Made by a program: the position numbers and the translations under genes. Below the pieces are notes generated by a model that worked only from the letters and a program-made list of their open reading frames with translations, made no database searches and had not been told where the DNA came from. From Dactylorhiza incarnata (taxonomy: Eukaryota; Streptophyta; Magnoliopsida; Asparagales; Orchidaceae), in NCBI GenBank assembly GCA_033032865.1, contig JAWHQI010000239.1:2576001-2640000 (forward strand): a DNA stretch of 64,000 nt, given 5' to 3'. Below are positions 30,745 through 42,052 of this stretch, one piece after another (position 1 is the stretch's first letter; every line of letters starts with the position of its first letter).

Positions 30745-31475
30745 TATCAGAAGAATTTTCTTCAAGTCAAGAAGCCAATCAACATCAGGCTAAAGAAGAA
30801 GCTTTAAGAAGATCTGTGCTGTCAAGGTTCATATCAGAAGCATCTTCTTCAAGTCAAGAAACCGATCTCCATCAGGCAAAAGAATCATTGATTATCTTTC
30901 TCTATAAGGCTTGCGGGCCAAAAATTGTAGGATCTGTTTGTAGATCTGAGTGTCGAACTTGCGGGCTTGAGAGCTGTGTGGCTTGAGGGCAAGGGCAGTG
31001 GACTTGTGGGTCCGATCTTGTCGAGCTTGCGGTCTTGAGAACAGTGAGGCTTAAGGGCTAGGGCAGTGGACTTGCGGGTCTAAGAGGCAAGACTTGCGGG
31101 TCTGTGCTATGTAGGGCTTGCGGGCCTGAGTGTCAGGTTTGCAGACCTGGGTGCAGTAGGGGCTTGCGGGACTAGGCTGTAGGACATGCGGGTCCGAGTT
31201 GTAAGGCTTGCAGGCCGGAGACATTGGCGGAGTTTGCCAAGCCTAGCACACTGCTAGTAGGCGTAGAGGGATAGAGGACTACTCAAGACACATTGTCTTG
31301 AGGAACCTCTATAAATCTTTGCGTGTTTTCTGTGTTATGCTTATTATTTCATAATCTAACAAACCAAAAAACAAGAACACCAAAGAGGGTGAAAGTAATT
31401 TGAAATACCTATTAACCCCCCCCCCCCCCCCCCCCCTCCCCCCCTAGGTGATAAGTCGGCACCCCATAACTAACA
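30745..31475 (+). mobile_element. 3' LTR of element C, right part
   Basis: Continues C's 3' LTR after the B insertion: the GCTTGCGGGC minisatellite, the TATTAACCCC...TAGGTG U5 phrase with an expanded C run, and the terminus AACTAACA, followed by the CCATT target duplication. Confidence 0.9.
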
Positions 31476-31480
31476 CCATT

Positions 31481-31980
31481 GTTTAAGATTTGAAGTTCAG
31501 TCAAGAAAATGACCCATTTCATTTCAAGATTCATATAACTTCAAGAAGACTCAAGCATAGATAGTTATATCATTTTGAGTCTAAGAAAAGTTGTAATAGC
31601 CTGAGTTAGGATTATCGTGTAGAATATGAGGTGGAATTCTTGTATAGAATCTGAGGTAGGAACCTGAGCTAAGGGATCTGAGGTAGGAAACTAGGTTATG
31701 TTCCTCAGGTAGGAGCATTGCTCTGAGATTGTATGGTCTATTGATCTGAGTTTTGGTGGAGATTGTCGAGGCTAGCACACTACTAGATAGGCGAAGGGGA
31801 AAAGTGGAGTACCTTTACTAGGGAACCACTATAGATCATTGTGTTCTTATGATGTGTGGTTTCTTTTTTTATGATTGTTTTTTAAAATCAACAGCAAAAA
31901 TAAAAAACAGACAACGCCTATTAACCCCCCCCCCCCCCCCCCCCCCATTTATGTGTGTTTAGACTATTACTAAACTTATA
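31481..31980 (+). mobile_element. Element D, 5' LTR, right part
   Basis: Continuation of the D LTR after element C. It has GGTAGGAA(C/A)-type short repeats (31620-31720) and the copia U5 phrase CTATTAACCCC with a C run (31926-31946), ending just before a PBS-like sequence. Confidence 0.6.
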
Positions 31981-31982
31981 AT

Positions 31983-31995
31983 TGGCATCAGAGGT
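31983..31995 (+). other. Primer-binding-site-like sequence of element D
   Basis: TGGCATCAGAGGT differs by one base from the initiator-Met tRNA complement TGGTATCAGAGGT and is placed like the PBS of C, followed by the similar phrase AGGTTGTT. Confidence 0.75.
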
Positions 31996-32062
31996 AGGTT
32001 GTTATTTAAAGAGTTTAACAACTTGAACAAGATCTACTTAAGGAAATATTAGTCTATCCACC

Positions 32063-33031
32063 ATGCCTACAGGAGAGAATTATAAGGATCTGAGTTCTAT
32101 GAAGTTACCAATCTGCAACAAAGAAAACTTTGATATATGGAAATAAAGAGTGAAGCTGTTCTTGAAGGCTTCCAGCCCATGAATATTCATTACCATTGAA
32201 GAAGGACCCTTCATCCATACTACTCCTTCCACTATTGAATTTACTAAGGTGTTCCCCAAGAAGTATGCAGATATGACCAAGGATGAAGTCACACCGGTCA
32301 CCATTAATAATAGAGCCATGGACATCTTAGTTAATGCTATTGATAATTCTACATTTCAGAACATCTTTCACTATAAAACAACTTAGGAGATGTGAGATTC
32401 TCTTATAGTCAACATGGAAGGTATTGAGGAAGTTTAAGATGATAGGAAATCTCTTCGGAATCAAGAATATGAGGCCTTCAGGCAAGAGAAGGACTTACTA
32501 TCTGAGTTCTATGAGAAATTTTTCAAGATAGTGAATGGTCTCAGAACTAATGAAAGAGAATTCACTAATTATGATCTGATTGATAAATTCCTGAGATCCC
32601 ATAATAAATAATGGGATGTCAAATTTTTTGTTATAAAGGAGATGGGGAACATGACAAATATACATCCCTAGAATCGTTTTGGAAAGCTATTATCTTATAA
32701 GTTGCTGTTGAATACTAGGAAAGTTGAAGAAGAAACTAGTATATCCCAGTCCGAGGATAAATCTATGGTTTTCGTGGCTGAAAGCTCAAGAAGAAGTTTG
32801 GAGGACTCTCCAGTTCTTCAGGAGAGGTGTGTTGAACATGATGAGTCTGAGGATAGTACTTCTCGCTCTGAGCTGACTGATGGAGAATTGTCTCGATTCT
32901 CCAAGTACTTCAAATAGTTGTTGTCAAAAAGAAGACAAGGGAAGAATTGGCAATCCTCCTCCAGTTCAAGAAAGTATGGCTATAACAATAACATGTTCAG
33001 GAATAAGTCAAGAGAAGATAGGTATGCTTCT
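32063..33031 (+). pseudogene. gag: Copia Gag pseudogene of element D
   Basis: One frame from ATG (32063) reads as a copia gag: KLPICNKENFDIWK, RVKLFLKAS, NNRAMDILVNAIDNSTFQNIF, EYEAFRQEKDLLSEFYEKF and LRTNEREFTNYDLIDKFL. At least seven in-frame stops are present, several of the kind produced from TGG, CAG or CGA by cytosine deamination (for example TAG in TTXEM and TGA in EMXDS). It ends in Ser/Asp/Glu-rich and basic sequence (KRRQGKNWQSSSSS) where the Athila LTR begins. It is more decayed than the gags of A and B, consistent with D being the oldest layer. Confidence 0.8.
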
Positions 33032-33184
33032 TGATAAGTAATAAAATACACATATTTGTAGTATAGTTTTTAGTATAAATATAAGTAATTTTGTAAATAT
33101 TTTATGTAAATTAATAAATAATTTGCTTGTTTTATTATTTTCCTTACTAACTTAGCTTTCTTTTTGTTTTTTAGCATTTTTGGC

Positions 33185-33680
33185 ATTTTTTGTTAAGTCA
33201 CGCCCGGGGTCACGCACGTGACCAAGGTCGTGTAATCTTAAAATGCCAAGTTCCAATTCGATTGACACCTGGTCAAGTCGATCGGCACCTGGTCCAGTCG
33301 ATCGTCACCTGGTCCCGTCGATCGGCACCTGGTCCCGTCGATTTTTATGGTCACGCCCGTTGACCTCGCGATCAACTCCCGTCCCGTCGATCGGCACCTA
33401 GTCCCGTCGATCGGCACCTGGTCCCGTCGATTTTTGCAAAGTAGTGTTCGTGACCAAGGTCGTGACCCATCAAATCCTTCCAGAAGCCAGCGTACACGCC
33501 AGCCATCACGCCCAGTTGAACCAGATGTGTGCCGCTCAATGTCACGCCTGTGACACCTCAAGTCACAGACGTGTAAAGCCATTTTCCCGGTCAAAAGCTT
33601 CTAGAATATGGCTAAGCCTATCCATCCAGCACGCGCAGAAGTCATGCCCTCGGTCACGCCCGGGACCGAGGGCGTGTAAA
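33185..33680. repeat. 20-bp CACCTGGTCCCGTCGATCGG repeats and TCACGCCC words upstream of TATA
   Basis: Four consecutive 20-bp units at 33266-33345 and two more from 33395, each carrying GTCGATCGG. Flanking this are inverted words such as TCACGCCCGGGACCGAGGGCGTG (arms TCACGCCC/GGGCGTG, 33653-33676). The block ends about 15 bases before the TATA box. Confidence 0.85.
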
Positions 33681-33693
33681 AATAAAATTTTCC

Positions 33694-33703
33694 CTATAAA
33701 TAG
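33694..33703 (+). promoter_or_regulatory. TATA box of the Athila LTR
   Basis: CTATAAATAG, directly downstream of the CpG-rich repeat block. The RNA start would fall near the GGGGCTCGG stretch that follows. Confidence 0.7.
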
Positions 33704-35167
33704 AGGGGCTCGGCTGAAGCAATTCTATCCATATATTGAGAGAGTTTTAGTGTTTTTTAAAATTATTTTGATTGTATGTGAGTTCCTTTATGCTTTTAAG
33801 TTTGATTTCTTTTTTATATTTTTAACTTTCATAGCTTAGTTGTAATGCTTATTTTGGGAAAAAAATATTGTTTTTCTCATTTGGATCTTAATTTTAACTT
33901 TATGTTAGTGTGTGTGTGTATGAGAATAGATTTTACTTTCTTTTAATTTAGCTTTTAATTACAAGTAGAGTGTGTGTGTATGAGATTAATTTTATTTCTT
34001 TCATAAGTTAGATTTATCGCTTTATAATTTAGATTCAAATCTTTCATAAAATAGTTTATTGTTTTCTTTAACGCTTTATTTATCGCTTTCTTTTAACGCT
34101 TTCTTTCGATTCAGTCTTTTTATTACAAGTAGAGTGCGTGTGTGTATGAGATAGTATTTTCTTAGTTTATAACTTAGCTTTATTTAAATTCTTATTACAA
34201 ACCCCATCCCGGATGAGAGGCTAAGAACATTTTAGCGCTTGATTAAGATGGTTGGGACGGATATTATTTCTGCACTTTTCTAAGTCTTTTAATTTTTCTT
34301 TACCGCTCATATCCGCTTAAATACTTAACATGTCTTTTCAGTTTATTAATGCCATGCCCATTCCGATGAGTCTCTAGTTTCCTTTAGCGCACAATGTCAA
34401 AGAACATTGGGACAGATAAATGGTTTTCTAAAACGTAAAACATCTCTTTTCTAAAAATTAATTAACGAGCTTAAGGTTTACCCGAGAAAAATGTCGGGTG
34501 GAACCATATAATCGATATATGGTTCTCATCTCCTTTTCCATACACAAGTTAGCCGAGAGGCATGTACGTATGGATTGATCGCTCGTGGGTAAAGAGAAGT
34601 GTGCTCTACCCTCGAGAGAAGATGAGGTAAGTCTCCAGAATTGGGAATAAAAACCCAATAGAGGGGTACACAACATATAACAAGTATTAAGGATATTCGA
34701 TTAAAGAACGAGAGTTCGGTCGAATATTCTTAATCTCAGGTGGGCATACCCTCGAGAGAGGAGCGTTCATACTTATGGAACCTCCACGGCCAAGTCGTTT
34801 TAATTTTTTGAAAAGTCATATCTTTTACTTTTAAAAAAGACAATTTTTGTCTCAAGATAATTCGACATCGGGCGCTATCTTCATCATCGTTTAGAACTCT
34901 AGTTATAGGCATATTATCGTTTCTTATAAACCAACTCAAAATATTACTCCGATAAAATAATAGTTCTTTCCTTAAAAGTAGAAGTAATCAACAAGATCCC
35001 CGGAAATATACGACCTCGATATTTTCTAAACAAAAAAGATCATGTACTACACGTGATAAGGTATACTTGCCTTTATCAAATGATTAGATTGGATTAAAAA
35101 TAAACAAAAGCTTTACAAACCCATTTAGTGCAAAAATCTCCTTTTCTAATTTAAAAAATCAATAGAA

Positions 35168-35186
35168 TTCGGCGTCGTAGCCGGGG
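35168..35186 (+). other. PBS-like sequence 1 of the Athila element
   Basis: TTCGGCGTCGTAGCCGGGG resembles the TGGCGCCGTTGCCGGGG primer site of Athila/Tat elements with several substitutions. Confidence 0.4.
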
Positions 35187-35366
35187 CGTAATCGTCAGTA
35201 CTTCGAAAGAAGAAAAGACTGTTACTTCTATCTTTTCATAGGATAACATTTAGTTTCTCAAAGTAGGAGTACTTGCAAAATTCCTCAAAAACACCCGCCT
35301 AATTCTAATCTCGTCATATAAAGGTTGTGCAAATACATAGAAAATCCAAATTAACTCATCAAGTTT

Positions 35367-35385
35367 TTGATGTCGTTGTCGGGGA
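35367..35385 (+). other. PBS-like sequence 2 of the Athila element
   Basis: TTGATGTCGTTGTCGGGGA, preceded by CATCAAGTTT, matches the usual Athila context of TGGCGCCGTTGCCGGGGA with changes of the C-to-T and G-to-A type. Having two PBS-like sites 199 bases apart is odd; one may be a duplicated leader. Confidence 0.5.
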
Positions 35386-36034
35386 TCATTGTTGTTATTT
35401 TGAAAAAAGGAATTACTATTAATTTCATTATATATATATACATATATATATCTTATTATATAAAAGAATATACATATGTTGGCAGCACACCAAGAATTTA
35501 AGGTCAACCGTTTGATCAAAATGCGGTGAAGAATTGCCACCGTCGGATAAAATATATTCACAACCCTAACTCTTCTTCATCTACCCGCCGTCAACACATA
35601 CCTGATCTTTTGCTTACTCCACTCTTTAAAAAGGCGATAACTTCCCGCATCCTCTTCTCTACCGATCGACGCTCTCCCTCTTTGACTGCATCGTGCATCG
35701 CTCTACCTCTTCGATCGGTGCTCTCCCTCTTCATTGATCTCCCTCTTCATTGCTCTCCCTCTGCGTCGTGCTTGCGCCTTCAGAGCGGCTTGATTTCAAC
35801 CGCACGTTGCCACTTCTGCTCGACTTCAGACCCTCCTAGATCGAAATATCTCCTATGAGGGTTCGCCGCACCTCGCCGCTTCGTTAGGTCGCATTCGAAT
35901 GCTCTAGTAAAATGTATTTTGCAAAGCTATTCTACTTCTCATATTTTACTCATTATTTTTGCTTTGGAAAGATCATGCCCAATTGAAGGAGAGGTATCTA
36001 CGGTTCTTATTTACTGCAGACCTTCGGGATTTTA

Positions 36035-36500
36035 GGTCATTTTGCTGTTGTTTTCAGTATACTCTTTTATGTTCTTTTCAAAAGAATTTCTATTATAACC
36101 TAATATTTTGTTCCTGTAAATTCATAATTCAATTGTTCTTTAGTTTTTTTATCGCATTTGTTCTAGGGACCTACAATTAGAAAGATCCACTCATCTCAAG
36201 CTTCTTCATCACATTTGTTCCAGGGTTGCCTAACAGCAGCTCTCCCAAAATTAAATTACATCTATTAGATGGTCTGATTAATTATAAAGATCAGTACATG
36301 TACATCTATCTATTGTCAATGTACATATGGAGCTCTCTTTTTCTAGATCTTTCTTTATCTCCTTCATACCATTTTGGGCGAGTTCAGTACATGCATATGT
36401 ATACAAAATATATGTACATTTTGCTGTTGTTCTCAGTGTACTCTTTTATGTTGTTTTCAAAAGAATTTGTGTTATAACCTAACATTTTGTTCCGGTAAAT
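36035..36500 (+). repeat. Direct repeat of about 88 bp, 378 bp apart
   Basis: 36035-36122 and 36413-36500 match closely (TTTTGCTGTTGTT(T/C)TCAGT(A/G)TACTC and onward to TTCATA), pointing to an internal duplication in the putative Helitron. Confidence 0.7.
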
Positions 36501-37289
36501 TCATATTGCAGCTATTTACTACAGCAAATAATTTCTTCTGAGAGTTAGTAGAACCATTGCAACTATTTACTATTCAAATTTCTTCTGATTCAGGGTATTA
36601 GTAAAACATTAATACATATGTCCAGGTGAAGATACTCCTAGGCAACCCATGGCATTATTGATTTGAAAACTATTTCGCTCATATACTCTTTTAATTGACT
36701 AAAATGATTAATTTAGGGATATTAATTAATTTTGACGAAGCAGTTCATTATATCTGAATATCTCATATATTGCAGGTATTCAGATTCGTTTGATATTTGT
36801 ATGGAGATTATAATTTAAAATCATGTTAAACCTTCTCTCATTTTGCTTTCTCTGCACACGGCTATATTAGTTTACCATTTAGGAAAATATTTCAACACTT
36901 CCTCATATTTAAACCTTCTCTCATATATTGGTAATTGATGGTTCAAACATCACCATTTAACAATCAGAACTCATTAGCGCCATCAACAATGGAAAACACT
37001 GGCAGCCAAGAACTTCTTCAAAATCTACTTACTCTAGGTACTATCAGACCAAATTTAGAAACATCCTTAAACACAAAGAGAATCATTATTCTGTGAATGC
37101 AACACATTAATAACACACTTACATTTACAGACATTCGTACACGCTTACTGCACCGCGGTTCTACCAATGTGCGGATAAGTATTAATGTTTTTTTGGTGAT
37201 TCGTAGAATTCTTAATGTACTCTAAGAAGTCACGAAACCTACATACACGTATGCCTGAAAACAATCAGCTTCGCCTAATGTCGCCGCCA

Positions 37290-37516
37290 CGCAGAATATG
37301 CTTGCGGGCGCAGACTATTTATTGGCGGGCGAAGGCCGCTTAAATGTCAAGGAGGCGAAGCCCGCTTGGTTGCGGGCAAAGCCTGCAACACCACATCGAG
37401 AATGGGTGAAGCCCATCGAGTGGGCGGGCGAAGCCCGTTTCATTGCCAAGCGGGCGAAGCCAGCTTGGTTACGGGTGAAGCCCGCAGCGACGCATCGAGA
37501 ACGGGCGTAGTCCGTT
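37290..37516. repeat. GGGCGAAGCCC palindromic repeats near the Helitron 3' end
   Basis: Variants of GCGGGCGAAGCCCGCTTGG recur about six times; each forms a short stem (GCGGGC/GCCCGC) with an AA-containing loop. They are GC-rich in AT-rich surroundings. Confidence 0.7.
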
Positions 37517-37527
37517 CGAAGATGCTA

Positions 37528-37528
<1 letters not shown>

Positions 37529-37587
<59 letters not shown>
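37529..37587. repeat. (TA)n microsatellite
   Basis: About 59 bases of TA right after the putative Helitron end. A shorter TA tract lies on its other side (35429-35450), so they may be one tract split by the insertion. Confidence 0.9.
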
Positions 37588-37591
<4 letters not shown>

Positions 37592-37647
37592 AAAGAAAAT
37601 ATAGAAAAAGCCAAAACCCAAAAAAAATATTTTTTTATTATTAGTAT

Positions 37648-38537
37648 ATGACCCGAGGAAACCCCTCGGACGAGTCGAACATCCCTTTTGACCCCGAAAT
37701 CTAGCGTACCATTCGTGAGCGCCTCCGATTTTGTGATCAAAACTTACTCGAGTTTCCCGAAGAGTCTATCAGAGATACTTACACTTAAGATATTATCGAT
37801 CCAATTCCAGATGCGGCCCCACCACGGACCATGTCATATAATGCCAGGCCGAATTTGGAAGATACCGGATTGAGTATTGCACGCCCAACAGTGGCTAATA
37901 ATAATTTCAAAATAAAATCTAGCATCATTCAAATGGTACAAGAGTCAGTCCAATTTGACGGTCTGCCGGATGAGGATCCGAATTTACATCTTTCAAACTT
38001 TTTGGAAATTTGCGATACATCCAAGATTAATGGCGTTACCGATGACGCTATTCATCTACGCTTATTTCCATTTTCGTTGCGGACAAAGGCTAAGGCGTGG
38101 TTAAGTTCTCTCCCCCAGAGGATCCATAACTACGTGGGCCCAATTGACGGAGAAATTTCTAACAAAGTATTTTCCCCCATCTAAAACCCCTAAACTACAC
38201 ACAAATATCGCCTCTTTCTTTCAATACAATTCTGAGTCGCTCTATGAGACATGGGAGCGTTGTAAAGAGTTCTTTTGTAGGTTTTATCATCACGCGTTGC
38301 CATCCTGGCAGCATCTCCAGACGTTCTATAATGGTTTAAATTTCTCAACACGACAGATGATCGATGCAGCCACCAGGGGAACGTTAAACAACAAAACCCT
38401 GGAGGCCGCTCAAGCTCTGTTCGAGGAAATGGCCATGAACGCCTATAAATGAAATGCGCCTAGATCGCGCCCTAATAAACCAACTGGGATATATAAACTG
38501 GATGCCACTTCTCACTTAGCCTCTCAAGTCGAAAGGT
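37648..38537 (+). pseudogene. gag: Athila Gag, N-terminal part
   Basis: ATG at 37648 opens MTRGNPSDESNIPFDPEI, then stops near 37700 and 37786. The retrotransposon gag domain follows: PRTMSYNARPNLEDTG, IKSSIIQMVQESVQFDGLPDEDPNLHLSNFLEICDT, LRLFPFSLRTKAKAWLSSLP. A frameshift at about 38120-38145 leads to AQLTEKFLTKYFPPSKTPKL, ESLYETWERCKEFF, TFYNGLNFSTRQMIDAATRG and EEMAMNAY, then a TGA and LASQVERL, where the Harbinger element interrupts it. Gag forms the particle shell in this family; this copy cannot. Confidence 0.85.
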
Positions 38538-38911
38538 TAAGGGTCCGTTTTGTTGGGCTGTTGCTGATGAAAAGTTGCTGATCAGAAATGAAGTTTTGGA
38601 AAAGAGCTGTTCCAGAGAAATGGAGTTTTGTCAAAAAACCTGTCTGGGTCAAATGGAGTTTTCAGTGCTTATTGAAATGCAGTTTGAAAATTTTGTTTGG
38701 GAACAAAACTGAGTTTTTGATAAATTTTTGTCGACACACATAAAATACATAATCTTGATAATAGTTACTAAAATAAAAAAAATACCAGCAATTCTTCCCA
38801 CCATCTAAGATCTAGAAGCGTACAACTGTTGCGTTATACTTTCATGCAACGTGATCATCTTGTCTACCCCGCCTGCAGTATTCCGACAAACTACTTGATT
38901 CCCTTGTGTAC

Positions 38912-39811
38912 TCACCCTCTCATCAACATATCCCTGCTCGCGGTCATTGAAATAAATATCCCTTCGCGAAGGGTGCGGTTGAAAAAATTATGCAATGCCA
39001 TAGTCCCCATCACAATATCGCTTTGTTTAGCCAAGCTGTAGCTCGACATATCACGTAATATGGCCCATTTCTTCTTCCAAATGTCGAACGATCTTTCAAT
39101 CACACTTCTAAGGGATGAGTGCGCGTGATTAAATATCTCTCAGCGTCCTTCTGGTGCACGACCGCCACGGGCAAAGTCTGGAAGATGATAACATGTTTCT
39201 TGATATGGCTTTAAGTATCACCTTTGTAGTGGATTGCCAGAATCCACCAAGTCATGCTCCAAAAGTGAGAAGTATAAAAAAGGAATAGAAATCATTAATT
39301 ATTACCTGGTGGTGGATGCAGAAATTTGTAACGGGGATCCCGAAGCGCAAAATTGAAAATGCGGCTATCATGCGCAGAGCCTTCCCAACCTGGCATAACG
39401 AACGTGAAACACATATTGAAATCACAAGCAGCCATCACATTTTGTGTTGGCATGACATGTCTCCCAATGTACGGTACTTGATCACGATTAGGTACGCATG
39501 CATGAACATGTGTTCCGTCTATTGCACCGACACAATCTTTAAAGAAGGGCATGTAACGTGAGTCGTAGAGAATCTCTGGCGGTGTGCTACTGAAAGATCT
39601 ATCTAATGGCTAAATGACTTCATCCGCCTATAATAGCAACATGCGAATGCCTTCTCCAAAAAAACTGCTAGCATGGTACTGGTTGGTTGAAAAGAGAACT
39701 ACTTACAACCAAAATACTAACTGCTGATACAACATTTTGATGATGTGTGATCGCATAACTTTTAATAGCGTCAAAGCTATCTTCTGAATCATCAGAGTTA
39801 GTGGTAGACAT
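38912..39811 (-). pseudogene. PIF/Harbinger DDE transposase (ORF2), decayed
   Basis: Minus strand. A first-exon-like start MSTTNSDDSEDSFDAIKSYAITHHQNVVSAV lies at 39811-39708. The core FFKDCVGAIDGTHVHA...PTQNVMAACDFNMCFTFVMPGWEGSAHDSRIF (39552-39295) holds the first two catalytic Asp residues of the DDE_Tnp_4 family. After an apparent intron or frame break comes LVDSGNPLQR, KPYQETCYHLPDFARGG, SVIERSFDIWKKKWAILRDM and IVMGTMALHNFF (39270-38912), which carries the catalytic Glu (ERSF). Stops near 39215 and 39130 disable it. The gene cuts and inserts at TTA/TAA sites in intact family members. Confidence 0.8.
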
Positions 39812-40149
39812 TTTCTGATAAACAAAAGACATGACATAAATAAGAATAGTGTCATTGACATAAATATTCTAACCACAACCACAACAGTCTAGCAGAAATA
39901 CTAATAATAATGTCCAACAGAAATAACTTTCTAACAGAAATACTAATAATATTCAACCACAACAACATAAATACTAATAATATTCAACCACAACAACAGA
40001 AATAGCAATAACAGTCTAGCAGTACATGAACATAAATATGATAAGCCTACTCCCCACCATTATAGCGGTTATAAATCCACTTTATGTTCGTACCCTCGGG
40101 TACGAACATAAATGCCTCTCTATGACCTTTGACCAACTAAAATGTGATG

Positions 40150-40971
40150 GCAAAGTCATACAATTTCTCGTCCGCTACAACGTCGGGGTATCAACTTAAC
40201 CGCAATAATGCCTGAGTAATAGTATAAGGATTGCTCTTCGAATGTCCCTGAATGCATCGACGGATGGTCCTTGAAGATTCTGCTAAATATTCTAAGACAG
40301 AGTTGGTGGCACTTTTCTTTCCTTTCTTCCTCTTCCTCGCCGATGTGACCTTGGGGGAGGTGGTGCAAAATTATCTGCTTAGATGTCATGCTCCTCAACG
40401 GACAACACTCTCTCATCGGTGGACTCGCGTGGATTATTCCTTAAGCTAGGAATGGTAGCATGATGTCCTCCGGCAACTACTGAATCGATCATCGTCCTCA
40501 ATCGTTCCTGTAACTCGGGGGGGGGGGTATGCCAGCATATCTAACTTTTTTGGCCACTGGGACAACCTACAATATTATAACAAAAATTAGGAAGGGCAAA
40601 AAGTTGAACAAAAAGTGATTCATCATTATTTAATAAATGTATATCTTCAATCTCTCGGTCCACCCCTCGTCTGAAGCATCTATAGTCTTTGTAGTCGGAT
40701 TCCAACCTAAATCAGTCTTATCGCGTTTCAGCTCACTCCAAATTTTCCACTTCTTCTTCAAATGATCTCATTTGTTCTTCATTTGAACCTTATCGTACTG
40801 TTTTCCAGTTTGTAGGTGGAATTTTGTAGTCACATTTACCCAGCCCTCTTTGCTAAAATGGGTTGTCGGTCGGTTACCAAGATCTATTTCATGAATGCAT
40901 ATGTCGCAAAAAATCAGGACATCATTTGCATCCCATATAGCAGAGACACCACCATCTTTCGGCTTACCCAT
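40150..40971 (-). pseudogene. PIF/Harbinger ORF1, Myb/SANT-like DNA-binding protein, decayed
   Basis: ATG at 40971: MGKPKDGGVSAIWDANDVLIFCDICIHEIDLGNRPTTHFSKEGW, then TKFHLQTGKQYDKVQMKNK, followed by a TGA where the family has Trp (KNXWDHLKKKWKIW), and LGWNPTTKTIDASDEGW. This is the Myb_DNA-bind_3 (trihelix-like) pattern of Harbinger ORF1 accessory proteins, which help bind the transposon ends. An intron-like stretch (about 40670-40565, ending ATTGTAG) leads to a second exon with a polyG/polyPro tract, ELQERLRTMIDSVVAGGHH and a basic RRGRGRKERK segment. Confidence 0.75.
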
Positions 40972-41018
40972 CTTAAAAAAATCAATTCTTAACTTAACAC
41001 ACAAAATATTAAATTCAA

Positions 41019-41977
41019 AACACACACACAAATACACACATATATACACACACACATACACACATACACACATACGCACACACACACACATACAAATACA
41101 CACACATATACACATAGACACACATACACACAAAAATTAAAAAAATACACACACACATATAACACAAACATACACACACACACATACAAATACACAAACA
41201 CATATAACACATATAACACATATACACAAACACACACATATGCACAAACACACATATAACATAAACACATCCTAATACACACACATACACATATAAAAAA
41301 CATATACACAAACACACACATACACAAACACACATAACACACATATGAACACATCTCACACATATACAAACACACACACACACACAAACACATACAAATC
41401 TACACAAAAACATACACACACATATACACACACTACAAAAGGAAAAAAAAACATACCCCCCCCCCCCCACACACACACAAACACAAACACACACACATAT
41501 ACACAAACACATATGAACACATCTCACACATACAAACACATACACACACACATATACATACACATATACACACACTACAAAAGAAAAAAAAACATACCCA
41601 CACACACATATACATACACATATACACACACTACAAAAGAAAAAAAACATACCCCCCCCCCCCCCACACACACACACATACAAACACAAACACACACACA
41701 CACATATACACAAAAACATATGAACACATCTCACACATACAAACACATACACACACATATACATACGCATATACACACACTACAAAAGAAAAAAAAATAC
41801 ATACCCTCACACACATATATACACAAACACATATGAACACATCTCAAACATACAAACACAAATATACACACTCACATATACATATACACACACATACAAA
41901 TCTACACACACACACACATATGCACACACAAACACATACACACACACACATCTACACACTCACACATACACACACAC

Positions 41978-42008
<31 letters not shown>

Positions 42009-42052
42009 TCTACACACAAACACAAACACATATGAACACATACACACAAATT
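41019..42052. repeat. (CA)-rich satellite with higher-order units, copy 1
   Basis: About 1 kb of ACACAT/ACACAA sequence between ORF1 and the right TIR of the Harbinger element. Four landmarks CACTACAAAAG(G)AAAAAAA followed by CATACC and C or CA runs (near 41433, 41575, 41630, 41781) show higher-order repeats. The Cys/Val/Tyr or His/Thr frames read through it are artefacts. Confidence 0.9.

Larger units (their letters stand above)
11343..31480 (+). mobile_element. Copia-type element C, complete ends, non-autonomous, split by B
   Basis: The element is flanked by a 5-bp target duplication CCATT (11343-11347 and 31476-31480). It consists of a 5' LTR (11348-13254), PBS, a gag remnant, a decayed accessory ORF, a PPT and a 3' LTR interrupted by element B. 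Without B it is about 8.3 kb. It lacks integrase and RT. The two LTRs are 1907 and 1919 bp, and both start TATT instead of TGTT. The intact target duplication shows that B inserted into C after C had inserted into D. Confidence 0.9.
33032..35161 (+). mobile_element. 5' LTR of the Athila element
   Basis: Begins TGATAAGTAATAAAATACAC. The right end is uncertain: either TTTATCA at 35078, which mirrors TGATAA, or near 35161 just before a PBS-like sequence. It holds 20-bp repeats, a TATA box at 33694, and long T/A-rich R/U5 sequence. A possible TSD (CTTCT, 33027-33031) cannot be matched because the 3' end is lost. Confidence 0.65.
35451..37528 (+). mobile_element. Putative non-autonomous Helitron in the Athila leader
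   Basis: The termini fit Helitron rules: TC at 35451 preceded by A, CTAG at 37525-37528 followed by T, no target duplication, insertion between A and T of a TA-rich host site (TA runs on both sides). A terminal hairpin AACGGGC/GTCCGTT with loop GTA (37500-37516) lies 8 bases before CTAG. The 3' part has GGGCGAAGCCC-type short palindromic repeats (37290-37516). No Rep/helicase is encoded. The 5' part has a pyrimidine-rich, exon-like stretch (35526-35858) of unknown origin, possibly captured host sequence. Confidence 0.5.

Noticed and set aside
35526..35858. Possible first exon of a host gene (pyrimidine-rich, Ser/Pro/Arg-rich frame)
   Set aside because: No domain, no continuing exon found; kept only as possible captured sequence in the putative Helitron.
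40989..41840. Long Cys/Val/Tyr-rich (minus) and His/Thr-rich (plus) open frames
   Set aside because: They are translations of the CA/TG satellite inside the Harbinger element; no codon structure, and repeated as such in copy 2.
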